Assembly: GCA_017642885.1 (NCBI GenBank)
Contig: JAEPOM010000016.1
Coordinates: forward strand, 18,262 to 82,261
DNA: 64,000 nt
Source of the DNA: Henriciella sp.
GTDB taxonomy: Bacteria; Pseudomonadota; Alphaproteobacteria; Caulobacterales; Hyphomonadaceae
Reading direction: 5' to 3'
Numbering within the stretch: position 1 is the stretch's first letter; every line of letters starts with the position of its first letter. The notes under the pieces were generated by a model. That model saw only the letters and a program-made list of their open reading frames with translations. It ran no database searches and was not told the DNA's origin. The position numbers and the translations under genes were made by a program. Shown piece after piece: positions 1 through 6,946 of the stretch.

Positions 1-50
1 AAATCCATAGCCGCTTGAGCCGCGTTTTCTTTTTCTAGCTCATTTGCCAA
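1..50 (-). CDS. N-terminal fragment of a gene running off the left edge, possibly ribose-5-phosphate isomerase A
   Basis: Only 16 codons are inside the window. Read on the minus strand they begin with TTG at 50-48, six bases after a good GGAGG ribosome binding site (complement of 57-62). The nearest ATG (43-41) is followed at once by a stop, so TTG is the likely start. The peptide begins MANELEKENAAQAAMD. The pattern E-K-x-x-A-A-x-A-A-x-D resembles the first helix of RpiA proteins, which carry a similar lysine/alanine-rich helix before the phosphate-binding loop. With so little sequence this is a guess; only the start and the ribosome binding site are well supported. It lies 12 bp downstream of glmU and may share its transcript. 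Confidence 0.35.
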   Translation of the reverse strand, partial: MANELEKENAAQAAMD

Positions 51-62
51 ATTCAGCCTCCA

Positions 63-1407
63 TCAGCCCTTTTTTCTAGCGGCCTTTATCTCCGCCATCT
101 TATCTCGGAACGCCGTCGCCCAGCCGGCCTTTTGCATCTGCCGACCGCGCGCCACAGCCAGGGCATTCGCTTCGACATCTTTGGTGATCACAGACCCGGA
201 TCCGACAAAGGCGCCATCGCCAATGGCCACGGGCGCCACAAGCGCCGAGTTCGAGCCGATAAAGGCATCCTTGCCGACTGTGGTTTTGTGTTTCAGGAAC
301 CCGTCATAATTGCAGAAGATCGTCCCGGCACCGATATTCGCGCCCGCTCCAATCTCGCCATCGCCCAGATAGGATAGATGGCTTGCCTGGGCACCCGCCC
401 CCATTTTGGTGTTCTTGACCTCGACAAAGTTTCCGATCTTTACGTTCGATTCAAGCTCCGCGCCGGGGCGCAGCCTGACGAAGGGCCCGATGACGCTCTC
501 CGCGCCGACAACAGCCCCTTCCAGGTGCGAGAAAGCGCGGATCCGAGCACCGCTTTTCACGGTCACTCCGGGAGCGAATACAACATTAGGTTCGATGACC
601 GCATCGGTCTCGATTTCCGTGTCGTAGCTGAAATACACGGTTTCTGGTGCGGTCATCGTGACGCCAGACGCCAATACCTGCGACCGGGTGCGGGCCTGGA
701 ATGCCGCTTCCGCATTAGCCAGCTGGGCGCGCGTATTTATCCCCATCACCTGCGCTTCATCGCAGCTGACCGTCCGGCAAATACCGCCCGCTTCACGCGC
801 CAGTTCGACAATGTCCGTGAGGTAATACTCACCCTTGATATTATCGTTCGTCACTTTGCTGAGCAGATCGAACATGATCTTTGACGGCGCCGCGATCACA
901 CCGGAATTGCAGAACGAAACAGCGAGCTGCTCGGGCTTCGACAATGGCTTCGAGATTGCCGGCTGCATCGGTGATCAATCGTCCATAAGCGCCTGGGTCA
1001 GCGGCTTCAAATCCAAGGACGCCGACAGTGGCGCCTGCGCTGACTTCGGCAAAGAGGCCTTCAAGGGTTTCGGTTTCGATCAATGGTACGTCACCGCACA
1101 GGACGACAAGCTCACCTTCAAAATCGCTGAGCGCTTGCTGTGCCGTCAGGACGGCGTGCCCGGTTCCACGCGGAGGATCCTGGATCGTGACCGCGCTCGG
1201 CCCAAGCAAATCGACAACATGGTCCCGAACAGCCTCGCCCGCAGGCGAACACACGACCAAAATACGATCACATCCAACCGATTGCGCGAGCGCGATTGAC
1301 CAATCGATCATTGGGCGTCCGCCAACCGGATGCAAAACTTTGGGAAGAGCAGATTGCATGCGCGTTCCCTGCCCCGCCGCCAAGATCACTGCCGCACGAT
1401 TTGCCAT
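63..1407 (-). pseudogene. glmU: GlmU (N-acetylglucosamine-1-phosphate uridyltransferase / glucosamine-1-phosphate acetyltransferase), frameshifted
   Basis: GlmU makes UDP-GlcNAc for peptidoglycan and lipopolysaccharide. Here the gene is in two frames. The 5' part (841-1407) has the uridyltransferase start AAVILAAGQGTRM and runs in family register to GNLEAIVEA; the same frame then gives unrelated residues. The 3' part (63-968) matches the family from [12 protein letters not shown] onward and holds the rest of the nucleotidyltransferase domain plus the complete left-handed beta-helix acetyltransferase domain ([26 protein letters not shown]). The switch lies near 930-945. Compared with the usual E-x-K-D-A-x-x-E-Q linker, about four codons plus a frame-changing remainder are absent, so a deletion of roughly 11-17 bp fits better than a one-base error. 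The uridyltransferase domain would be broken; an ATG at 968 could in principle start the acetyltransferase part alone. Assembly error is possible because the gene is usually essential. Confidence 0.85.
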
Positions 1408-1555
1408 CGCAAAGTTCCCTCGTGAACGTTCTGGGACTGGACTAGAGCAAGATCTGAGTCGTTGCGAGCCCTATTGTGCCCGTCCGGGTGCAGATTCGAT
1501 TAGGTCTTTTGGGAAACACTCCCGAATGCGGTTTTGGGGAATGTTTTTTAGTCTC

Positions 1556-1722
1556 CAGACACACGAAAGGGCAGCTCGCGATGCGAAGCTGCCCTTCCTG
1601 TCCGTGTCACCAGGGTGTGGCACTCTCCTGCCACCCCCAATGTGACCGCCCGAATACATCTGATTCGCGGCGCGGTAATCGGTGAGCTCTCTCCAAAGCT
1701 CACCATCCAGACTTAGTCTGGA
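1556..1722. other. Cluster of strong hairpins between glmU and a small ORF; candidate structured RNA or 3' UTR
   Basis: Four stems lie side by side. (1) GGGCAGCT 1569-1576 pairs with 1587-1594, with outer ACACG 1561-1565 able to pair with CGTGT 1603-1607. (2) An extended stem 1606-1646 combines GTCAC/GTGAC, GGG/CCC and GTGGCA/TGCCAC around a six-base loop. (3) GGTGAGCT 1681-1688 pairs with 1697-1704. (4) TCCAGAC 1706-1712 pairs with 1716-1722 and covers the stop codon of the minus-strand small ORF. No long ORF explains the segment. On the minus strand it would be the 3' untranslated part of the small ORF, with stem 1 followed by TTTCGTG as a weak terminator. I do not recognise a named RNA family, and the strand is undecided. 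A separate plus-strand terminator-like hairpin (1514-1549, 9 of 10 pairs then six T) lies just to its left. Confidence 0.45.
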
Positions 1723-1937
1723 CGATACTCATTGCGAACTTCGTTCACATTCACGATCTTACGGCGAGGCATGCCGTTGACCATGTTGCTGCGCACATCG
1801 GTACGTGCACTGCGCATTGCAGGGACGAATCCAGCATCCACAAGGTCGACTTCGACATCGTAGCCACGCTCGGACCAATACTCAGCAATTTTGTCTTTCA
1901 GACGGCGAGCGCCGTCGTTGTTACACCAGTCTTTCAT
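1713..1937 (-). CDS. Small hypothetical protein, 74 aa
   Basis: No family is recognised. The protein begins MKDWCNNDGARRLKDKI and is basic and soluble: a predicted amphipathic helix (GARRLKDKIAEYWSERG), a short beta-like stretch (YDVEVDLV), then an Arg-rich C-terminal part with MRSARTDVRSNMVNG and PRRK. Composition is typical of a real, folded small protein, and it has no signal peptide or membrane segment. The frame also allows a start six codons earlier (1955); the ATG at 1937 is preferred because it follows a GAGAG-containing stretch and gives the compact domain. The stop codon sits inside a perfect 7-bp hairpin (1706-1722), and more hairpins follow downstream. Confidence 0.65.
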   Translation of the reverse strand: MKDWCNNDGARRLKDKIAEYWSERGYDVEVDLVDAGFVPAMRSARTDVRSNMVNGMPRRKIVNVNEVRNEYRPD

Positions 1938-2085
1938 TGTTCTCACTCTCTGCATCTTGGTCGTTGCCCGCAGATATTTTCGGCAACTGTTAAAAGATGT
2001 CCTTCACTGCATTTCGGGGCTTGCTGCCCGCTCTAAGCGCTTCCTAGATGCCTGTTATAAATCTTACATACAAGGTCTTTTTTGG

Positions 2086-2151
2086 ATGAACTTTCGATAA
2101 GGAAACTCGATGAACAGCCGTTCATAATGAACAGATGTTCATCGCATGAAC
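2086..2151. promoter_or_regulatory. Tandem ATGAAC-N4-GTTCAT palindromes, probable repressor operators
   Basis: Two perfect palindromes of the same form, ATGAAC-N4-GTTCAT, lie at 2110-2125 and 2127-2142, a 17-bp period. Extra ATGAAC half-sites lie at 2086 and 2146. Symmetry plus tandem spacing is what a dimeric helix-turn-helix regulator site looks like. The sites are about 150-170 bp upstream of the minus-strand small ORF and about 370 bp upstream of the plus-strand flavin reductase, and no regulator gene lies next to them. They do not fit the alphaproteobacterial SOS box (direct repeat GTTC-N7-GTTC) or an FNR site. The regulator is unknown. Confidence 0.6.
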
Positions 2152-2152
2152 C

Positions 2153-2251
2153 GTTAACATCCAGCTTTCACAAAAGTGTCGAAAATCCAATAATTGCCTT
2201 GATTTATAGCACACCGCACGAAGGCTTCCCTAGTTAACGGCAGCTTTCACA
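2153..2251 (+). repeat. Two copies of a GTTAAC...CAGCTTTCACA motif in the 1938-2514 intergenic region
   Basis: GTTAAC, two or three variable bases, then CAGCTTTCACA occurs at 2153-2172 and again at 2233-2251, about 80 bp apart. The surrounding 1938-2514 region is AT-richer than the genes. Its short ORFs on both strands have no credible start signals or protein-like composition, so I regard the region as non-coding apart from this repeat and the palindromes to its left. The copies may be binding sites for one regulator; GTTAAC resembles half of a CtrA site, but no TTAA-N7-TTAA pair is present. Confidence 0.4.
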
Positions 2252-2514
2252 CTGGTTGCGAACACAACCAATATTCCAAATACGCATAGCAGCCATGCTC
2301 TTTTGGGGTATCTGTTTTTTGCGATATGACAGCGCTCGCCATTTTTTCGCATTGGATTCGTCGACGTCAGCACCATTTTCGCTCACGAAAAGAATCAATT
2401 CAGAAACAAACATTCGAGGCATTAGATACATTCTCGCCATCGAACGCGGAAATTGAGTGTTACTTACGCAATCAGGGGCTGGACCCGTGTCTCAAATAGT
2501 CCAAATAGACCAAC

Positions 2515-3003
2515 ATGAGTTTTGACCTCCGCACCTTCCGCGAGACGCTCGGACTGTTTGTTACGGGCGTGACCATCATCACTACACGTGACGATCGCGG
2601 TGACCCAGTTGGCATCACTGCGAATTCCTTCAACTCCGTCTCGCTCGATCCACCTCTCATTCTCTGGTCAGTGGGACAGAAGGCGCTCAGCTTAAACGCC
2701 TTTTCTGACGCTGAAGCTTTTGCCGTGCATATCCTGCGGGACGATCAGGCTGACCTGTCGCAAAGGTTTGCTACATCCGGAACAGATAAGTTTCGCCAGC
2801 TCGCCGTAGAACCCGGCCTGGGCGGCGTGCCTCTGCTGCCAGATTGCGCCGCACGCCTGGAGTGCTCTTTGTTCGCTAAATATCCCGCCGGCGATCACTT
2901 ACTCTTCATCGCCAAAGTGGAGCGTCTCTCATCAGACCCGTCCTCGATGCCGCTGGTTTATCATGGCGGTCGCTATGCGGAGCTCTCCGACAAGCCGAAT
3001 TAG
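2515..3003 (+). CDS. Flavin reductase-like FMN-binding split-barrel protein
   Basis: At 162 aa the protein has the length and order of the flavin reductase-like domain: FRETLGLFVTGVTIITTRD at the start, GITANSFNSVSLDPPLILWS (the loop that contacts FMN phosphate), AFAVHILRDDQ, and a closing barrel ending LVYHGGRYAEL. Such proteins use NAD(P)H to reduce FMN or FAD, often supplying a two-component monooxygenase; none is next to it, so the partner is unknown. It is cytoplasmic, with no signal peptide. It stands alone, 0.58 kb from the previous gene, with a weak ribosome binding site, so regulation through the long upstream region is plausible. Confidence 0.88.
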   Translation: MSFDLRTFRETLGLFVTGVTIITTRDDRGDPVGITANSFNSVSLDPPLILWSVGQKALSLNAFSDAEAFAVHILRDDQADLSQRFATSGTDKFRQLAVEPGLGGVPLLPDCAARLECSLFAKYPAGDHLLFIAKVERLSSDPSSMPLVYHGGRYAELSDKPN

Positions 3004-3146
3004 CCTCCTAAAACATGGTTAACGAAGCAAAACAGAATTTCGTATGCTTTTAGCGGAATATAAGAATTTTTCTGAGACATTGGGAACATGAGGTCAAAAG
3101 GCCCGTACGGCGGCAATCACGCTGCCATCCAATGGAGATGAAAATA

Positions 3147-3974
3147 ATGAGCTTTCGCAAACTGCTTCTGGCAGGTGCCGCACTTGCGGCCAGTACTGCC
3201 GCTGTCGCCACTCCGGCACATGCCTCGATCATTGACCGCCCGCACTTTAAAGTGCTCGGCGTTGTGATTGTCTGGGCAGCTGACGAGACGAATGGCAACA
3301 CGCCAATCGCAACAGACTTCATCATTGATGACAGCGTTGGTGGCACTGCTTCTAACGATACAGACCTGATTGGCGGAGCCGCTCTTGACGGTCGAACTGT
3401 GGTCACTGGTTCTTTGACACCAACTAAAGACTCCACGTCTACCGCCGCTCTTGGCGACATCCTGACAATCGACAATGATGGTGACGCGACGAATGGCGTG
3501 ACGCAGTCGGTCGATACAGGCACGCCAACATCTTTTGGCGCTTTTGATGTCACAGGTGAGTCGCTGTCTGGCGATCTGACACACAATTCAAGCTTCTTCG
3601 TTGCTTCGAACACAGGCTTCAACATCAATGGCGCCGCGACGCCACTGACTGAATCTGGTGATTTCGACATGACCGATATCAGCTTCTCTATGGGCGTCAC
3701 TGTCGCAGGTACGGCTGCCAATGACGGCATCGACTTTGGTGGCAACGCTCAGGACCCAGGTGGTTCGTTCGGCACGTTCGCTAATCTCGGCGCGATGACC
3801 GGAGCAACTCCTGTCTATACAGGTAACCTGCGCACGGCGGCATCTGCTGGCTCGATCACCGCTCAGTCTGTTCGCTTTGACGCGACTTATGAGCTGGGCA
3901 CAACCGGATACGACCTGTCTATGGGTGCCGGTGAAGTCGAAGCAGAAGTCGTTTACACGGTCTACGTCCCGTAA
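3147..3974 (+). CDS. Secreted acidic protein of unknown function
   Basis: The 275-residue protein begins with a classical signal peptide (MSFRKLLLAGAALAAS, then cleavage after PAHA). The mature part is rich in Asp, Thr, Gly, Ala and Ser, has few basic residues and no cysteine, and ends in a beta-like EVVYTVYVP. Alternating short beta-prone and Gly/Asp-rich stretches suggest an all-beta surface or fimbrial-type subunit, but I recognise no family. In-frame ATGs exist at 3132, 3138 and 3147. The last is chosen because GGAG at 3134-3137 lies nine bases before it. A perfect 12-bp terminator follows the stop, so it is probably transcribed alone. Confidence 0.75.
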   Translation: MSFRKLLLAGAALAASTAAVATPAHASIIDRPHFKVLGVVIVWAADETNGNTPIATDFIIDDSVGGTASNDTDLIGGAALDGRTVVTGSLTPTKDSTSTAALGDILTIDNDGDATNGVTQSVDTGTPTSFGAFDVTGESLSGDLTHNSSFFVASNTGFNINGAATPLTESGDFDMTDISFSMGVTVAGTAANDGIDFGGNAQDPGGSFGTFANLGAMTGATPVYTGNLRTAASAGSITAQSVRFDATYELGTTGYDLSMGAGEVEAEVVYTVYVP

Positions 3975-4011
3975 GCGACGACACCGACCTTCTCGAGCCA
4001 TCGAGCAAAAG

Positions 4012-4043
4012 CGCTCAGCCCTGTTCGTCAGGGCTGAGCGTTT
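4012..4043 (+). terminator. Rho-independent terminator after the secreted acidic protein gene
   Basis: CGCTCAGCCCTG (4012-4023) pairs perfectly with 4029-4040 around the loop TTCGT, followed by TTT. It begins 38 bp after the stop at 3974. Confidence 0.88.
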
Positions 4044-4093
4044 CTGTATCGGCCTCTATGCGCCGCCTGCAATCACCGCTACATAACGGCGCC

Positions 4094-4807
4094 ATGAAAG
4101 CGATCCTGCGAAGTGCATTTGTCGCCAGTCTTCTGGGCTGGTTGATTTGGGCCTACATGGCCTTGTGCAACCGCACCATTCGTTGGACCGTTGAGGGAGA
4201 CGAAGAAGCCCTGAAGGTCTGGTTAGAAAACCCAGGCATCATCATCGCAGCCTGGCACTCAACTATCTTATTGTTGCCGTCGGGGTGGAACCGGATCATC
4301 CAGAAGTGGCCAGGGCAAAAAACTCGGTCCGCCATGTTGATTTCACTGTCCAAAGACGGCGAACCGGTTGCCAAGGCGATCAAGCATCTCGGACTCGAAG
4401 CGGTACGAGGATCATCGACGCACAAGCGCAAGAAACGCGACAAAGGCGGAATGAAAGCGCTCGCAGAAGCATTGCGCATCCTCAAGAATGGGGGCGGCAT
4501 TTGCATCACGCCTGATGGACCGCGTGGCCCAGCCGAAATTGCTCAGAATGGCCCGATCATCATGGCGCAACGTACAAGCGCTCCGATTCTTCCTTATGCA
4601 ATTGTCTCCGCCCCTCGACGGCGCCTCAACACCTGGGATGGATTTCGCATCCCTTATCCCTTCACACGCGGGGCGTTGGTTTTCGGCGAAGCGGTGTTTC
4701 CGAATGAGACCGACGATCGCGAAACGCTTCGCCAGCGACTTGAAGACAATCTGAACACGGCAATGGCCCGCGCCGAAAGCATCGCGCAAAAAAAAGGCCG
4801 TTCATAA
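4094..4807 (+). CDS. DUF374 lysophospholipid acyltransferase family protein
   Basis: The 237-residue protein starts with an N-terminal membrane segment (AFVASLLGWLIWAYMALC). It then shows the acyltransferase-like sequence IIAAWHSTILLLP, the basic stretch HKRKKRDKGG and the hallmark ITPDGPRGPAE typical of DUF374. This family is related to LpxL-type acyltransferases and is expected at the inner membrane, acylating a lipid A or phospholipid precursor; the exact substrate is not established. The frame is open from 4058, but MKAILRSAF at 4094 gives a normal start with the membrane helix at the N-terminus. Its stop codon lies inside the loop of a hairpin that acts as a terminator for the opposite strand. 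Confidence 0.82.
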   Translation: MKAILRSAFVASLLGWLIWAYMALCNRTIRWTVEGDEEALKVWLENPGIIIAAWHSTILLLPSGWNRIIQKWPGQKTRSAMLISLSKDGEPVAKAIKHLGLEAVRGSSTHKRKKRDKGGMKALAEALRILKNGGGICITPDGPRGPAEIAQNGPIIMAQRTSAPILPYAIVSAPRRRLNTWDGFRIPYPFTRGALVFGEAVFPNETDDRETLRQRLEDNLNTAMARAESIAQKKGRS

Positions 4808-4815
4808 GAACGGCC
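4788..4815 (-). terminator. Minus-strand Rho-independent terminator overlapping the DUF374 stop codon
   Basis: GGCCGTTC (4796-4803) and GAACGGCC (4808-4815) form a perfect 8-bp stem with a 4-base loop. On the minus strand it is followed by eight T (complement of 4788-4795), a textbook terminator. It would end transcripts arriving from the 38-codon ORF and histidine phosphatase to the right. On the plus strand there is no T run. Confidence 0.85.
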
Positions 4816-4819
4816 AAGG

Positions 4820-4936
4820 TCAAGCAAGAAGGACGTCGTCGGACCGTCTGAAACCAGACGGGAACTCCGTCGACATCACCTGTATAGTCGAACCAACATG
4901 AACGCAGTCGGAGCCGTTTCTGTAGGTTCCGTTCAT
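4820..4936 (-). CDS. Possible small protein, 38 aa, immediately before a terminator
   Basis: An ORF from ATG 4936 to TGA 4820 encodes MNGTYRNGSDCVHVGSTI, then about 20 more residues ending RRSDDVLLA. The stop is only four bases before a strong minus-strand terminator, and the start is 35 bp after the histidine phosphatase stop, so it fills the gap neatly. The start lacks an obvious Shine-Dalgarno sequence, and an internal hairpin (CCGTCTG/CAGACGG, 4844-4861) also leaves open a small RNA. No family is recognised. Coding status is plausible but unproven. Confidence 0.4.
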   Translation of the reverse strand: MNGTYRNGSDCVHVGSTIQVMSTEFPSGFRRSDDVLLA

Positions 4937-4971
4937 TTTCGCGCCCGGTTTCTGCCTTAGTTGGAACTGGT

Positions 4972-5706
4972 TCAGGCTTCGGCGCGGGTAAAAATTGCCT
5001 CGAGCGAGCGCAAATTCATTCCATTTTTCAGATAGTTAGCGGGGGTCAGATTAACCGCCTTGATCATCGCGCGCTCGATACGCGTGTTTCCAACTTCATC
5101 CGGCACCAGATCGAAATCGATAATATTAATGCAGCCGGTATCCTGTTCGAAGCCAGCGCTAGATCCGAGCGGCGCTCCAATTGCCCAGGCCAGAATCATT
5201 CGATTGACGACCTCGTGCGCCACTAAAAGCGCAGACGCCCAACCTGGACGAGAGAGCAGGCCTTTCAGTCCATCCTCGATCCGCTCCATGGCATCGGAGA
5301 ATTTCTCACCGCCATCCAGAAACGTCGCGCCCGGTTTTCCGGCCTGCTCGAACTGGAACGTCATCGTTGCTGCAAGGTGCTCTGCGGACTTGAAATCAAT
5401 ATACTGACCAGACCGCAGCTCCTGAAACCGGGATTCCTTTTCAAGCTCCGGCGTCTCTAGTTCGTGTTCCGATAGCACAATCTCGGCAGTCTCCTGCGTT
5501 CGGCGCAGACCCGTATGGAAGGCCGCGTCGAGTGAAACTTCCGACAGCGCAATGCCCGCTGCGCGCGCTTCGTCACGCCCTCGCTCGGTGAGATAAGCAA
5601 TCGTCGGATCCTGAGCCGCGCGAACTTCTGGCGACGTATAGTCGACAAAACCGTGTCGCATCAGATAGATCCGCCGTCGTCCGGTGGTGCCGGGAAGTGC
5701 GCCCAT
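4972..5706 (-). CDS. Histidine phosphatase family (phosphoglycerate-mutase-like) protein
   Basis: This 244-residue protein has the catalytic RHG motif at residues 17-19 (YLMRHGFVDY), a TERGRDEARAAG helix, the acidic GLRRTQETAEIV region, and a second catalytic His in LLVAHEVVNR. These are the marks of the branch-1 histidine phosphatase family, which forms a phosphohistidine while hydrolysing phosphate esters or acting as mutase. The substrate cannot be read from sequence; a small metabolite phosphatase is more likely than glycolytic phosphoglycerate mutase. It is cytoplasmic. It follows the CoA-transferase-family gene by 36 bp on the same strand, so the two are probably co-transcribed and end at the terminator at 4788-4815. 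Confidence 0.88.
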   Translation of the reverse strand: MGALPGTTGRRRIYLMRHGFVDYTSPEVRAAQDPTIAYLTERGRDEARAAGIALSEVSLDAAFHTGLRRTQETAEIVLSEHELETPELEKESRFQELRSGQYIDFKSAEHLAATMTFQFEQAGKPGATFLDGGEKFSDAMERIEDGLKGLLSRPGWASALLVAHEVVNRMILAWAIGAPLGSSAGFEQDTGCINIIDFDLVPDEVGNTRIERAMIKAVNLTPANYLKNGMNLRSLEAIFTRAEA

Positions 5707-5742
5707 TCATGTCTCCGCTCAATAAGGTTCAGGAGGCGGGTT

Positions 5743-6837
5743 TTAAGCGATTCCCCAGTCTTTGAGCACCTCTTCCTGATGCTGCCCGATTCCGGCGGGT
5801 TTGCCCTGAATGGCACCCGGCGTTTTTGAAAAGCGCGGCGCAGGGCCCGGCTGGACGACTCCGTCAATCGTCTCAAACGTTCCGCGATCCGTATTGTGCT
5901 TGTACTCTGGTGCTTCAGACATGGAGAGAACAGGGGCGAAGCAGATATCCGTGCCTTCCATGATCTCGCACCACTCATCGCGTGTTTTGGTTTTCATCAC
6001 CGCCATAAGTTTTGCCTTTAAATCCGGCCACTTGGAGCGATCCATCTGAGCCTGGAAGTCAGGATCTGTGAGACCCGCCTTTTCAACCAACAATGCGTAG
6101 AATTGCGGCTCGATCGAACCAATCGAGACCCATTTCCCGTCTGCACACTCATACGTGTCGTAGAAATGAGCGCCGCCATCCAGTAGGTTGGCTTCGCGAT
6201 CATCGGTCCAGATACCCATGGCGCGCATGCCGTAAAACATGGTTGCAAGGGACGCTGCCCCATCTGACATAGCACAATCAATCACTTGTCCGCCGCCGCC
6301 ATTCTTTACGCTGATGATGCCTGCCAACAGCCCCATCGCCAGATACAACGCGCCGCCACCATAATCGCCAATCAGGTTCAGAGGTGGGCGCGGGCGACCA
6401 TCTCCATCCCCCATCGCATGCAGTGCACCCGTAATTGCAATATAATTGAGGTCATGCCCCGCTGAGTGTGAAAGCGCGCCATGCTGCCCCCATCCGGTCA
6501 TGCGCCCGTAAACAAGCTTTGGATTGCGCGCCAGGACCTCATCTGGACCGAGACCATTGCGTTCCATGACACCAGGACGAAATCCTTCAATCAGGCCATC
6601 GGCTTGTTCCAGTAGCTTGAATGCGGTTTCGCGATCCGCATCGTCTTTCAGATTGAGCGCGATCGAGCGACGGCCGCGACTCATAACGTCTGCCGGATTG
6701 CCGGGTCGATTCGAGCCCGCCCGATCGATTCGCACGACATCTGCTCCCATGTCGCTGAGCAACATCCCGCAAAACGGACCAGGACCGATCCCTGCAAATT
6801 CGACAATTTTTACGCCATCCAATGGACCTTGCGCCAT
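5743..6837 (-). CDS. Alpha-methylacyl-CoA racemase-type CaiB/BaiF family enzyme
   Basis: The 364-residue protein begins [20 protein letters not shown] and has the [12 protein letters not shown] segment of class III CoA-transferase-fold proteins. It keeps the two motifs that mark the racemase branch: GHDLNYIA (catalytic His) and [11 protein letters not shown] (catalytic Asp). Its length matches bacterial methylacyl-CoA racemase. The enzyme would interconvert R and S 2-methylacyl-CoA esters, allowing beta-oxidation of branched-chain or sterol side-chain acids in the cytoplasm. It probably shares a transcript with the histidine phosphatase, although no functional link between them is known to me. 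Confidence 0.87.
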   Translation of the reverse strand: MAQGPLDGVKIVEFAGIGPGPFCGMLLSDMGADVVRIDRAGSNRPGNPADVMSRGRRSIALNLKDDADRETAFKLLEQADGLIEGFRPGVMERNGLGPDEVLARNPKLVYGRMTGWGQHGALSHSAGHDLNYIAITGALHAMGDGDGRPRPPLNLIGDYGGGALYLAMGLLAGIISVKNGGGGQVIDCAMSDGAASLATMFYGMRAMGIWTDDREANLLDGGAHFYDTYECADGKWVSIGSIEPQFYALLVEKAGLTDPDFQAQMDRSKWPDLKAKLMAVMKTKTRDEWCEIMEGTDICFAPVLSMSEAPEYKHNTDRGTFETIDGVVQPGPAPRFSKTPGAIQGKPAGIGQHQEEVLKDWGIA

Positions 6838-6946
6838 CGTTCTCTCCCTATTGTGCGGGCTAAATAACCACTCAGATCAACCAGACCTTAAGACTCAAGG
6901 GCGCAAAGGAAAGGCATGACGCAACGTCGACTCGAGGGCGAACAAA

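Noticed and set aside
1514..1549. Plus-strand terminator-like hairpin near glmU
   Set aside because: Stem has one mismatch and no plus-strand gene ends here. Kept only as a comment on the structured region.
2234..2456. Short ORFs on both strands in the 1938-2514 spacer
   Set aside because: Low-quality composition (many aromatic and basic residues from AT-rich DNA), no ribosome binding sites, no family features.
44..2514. CRISPR array or tandem satellite repeats
   Set aside because: No regularly spaced repeats of 20-40 bp with spacers were seen here or elsewhere in the window; the tandem palindromes at 2110-2142 are too short and contiguous.
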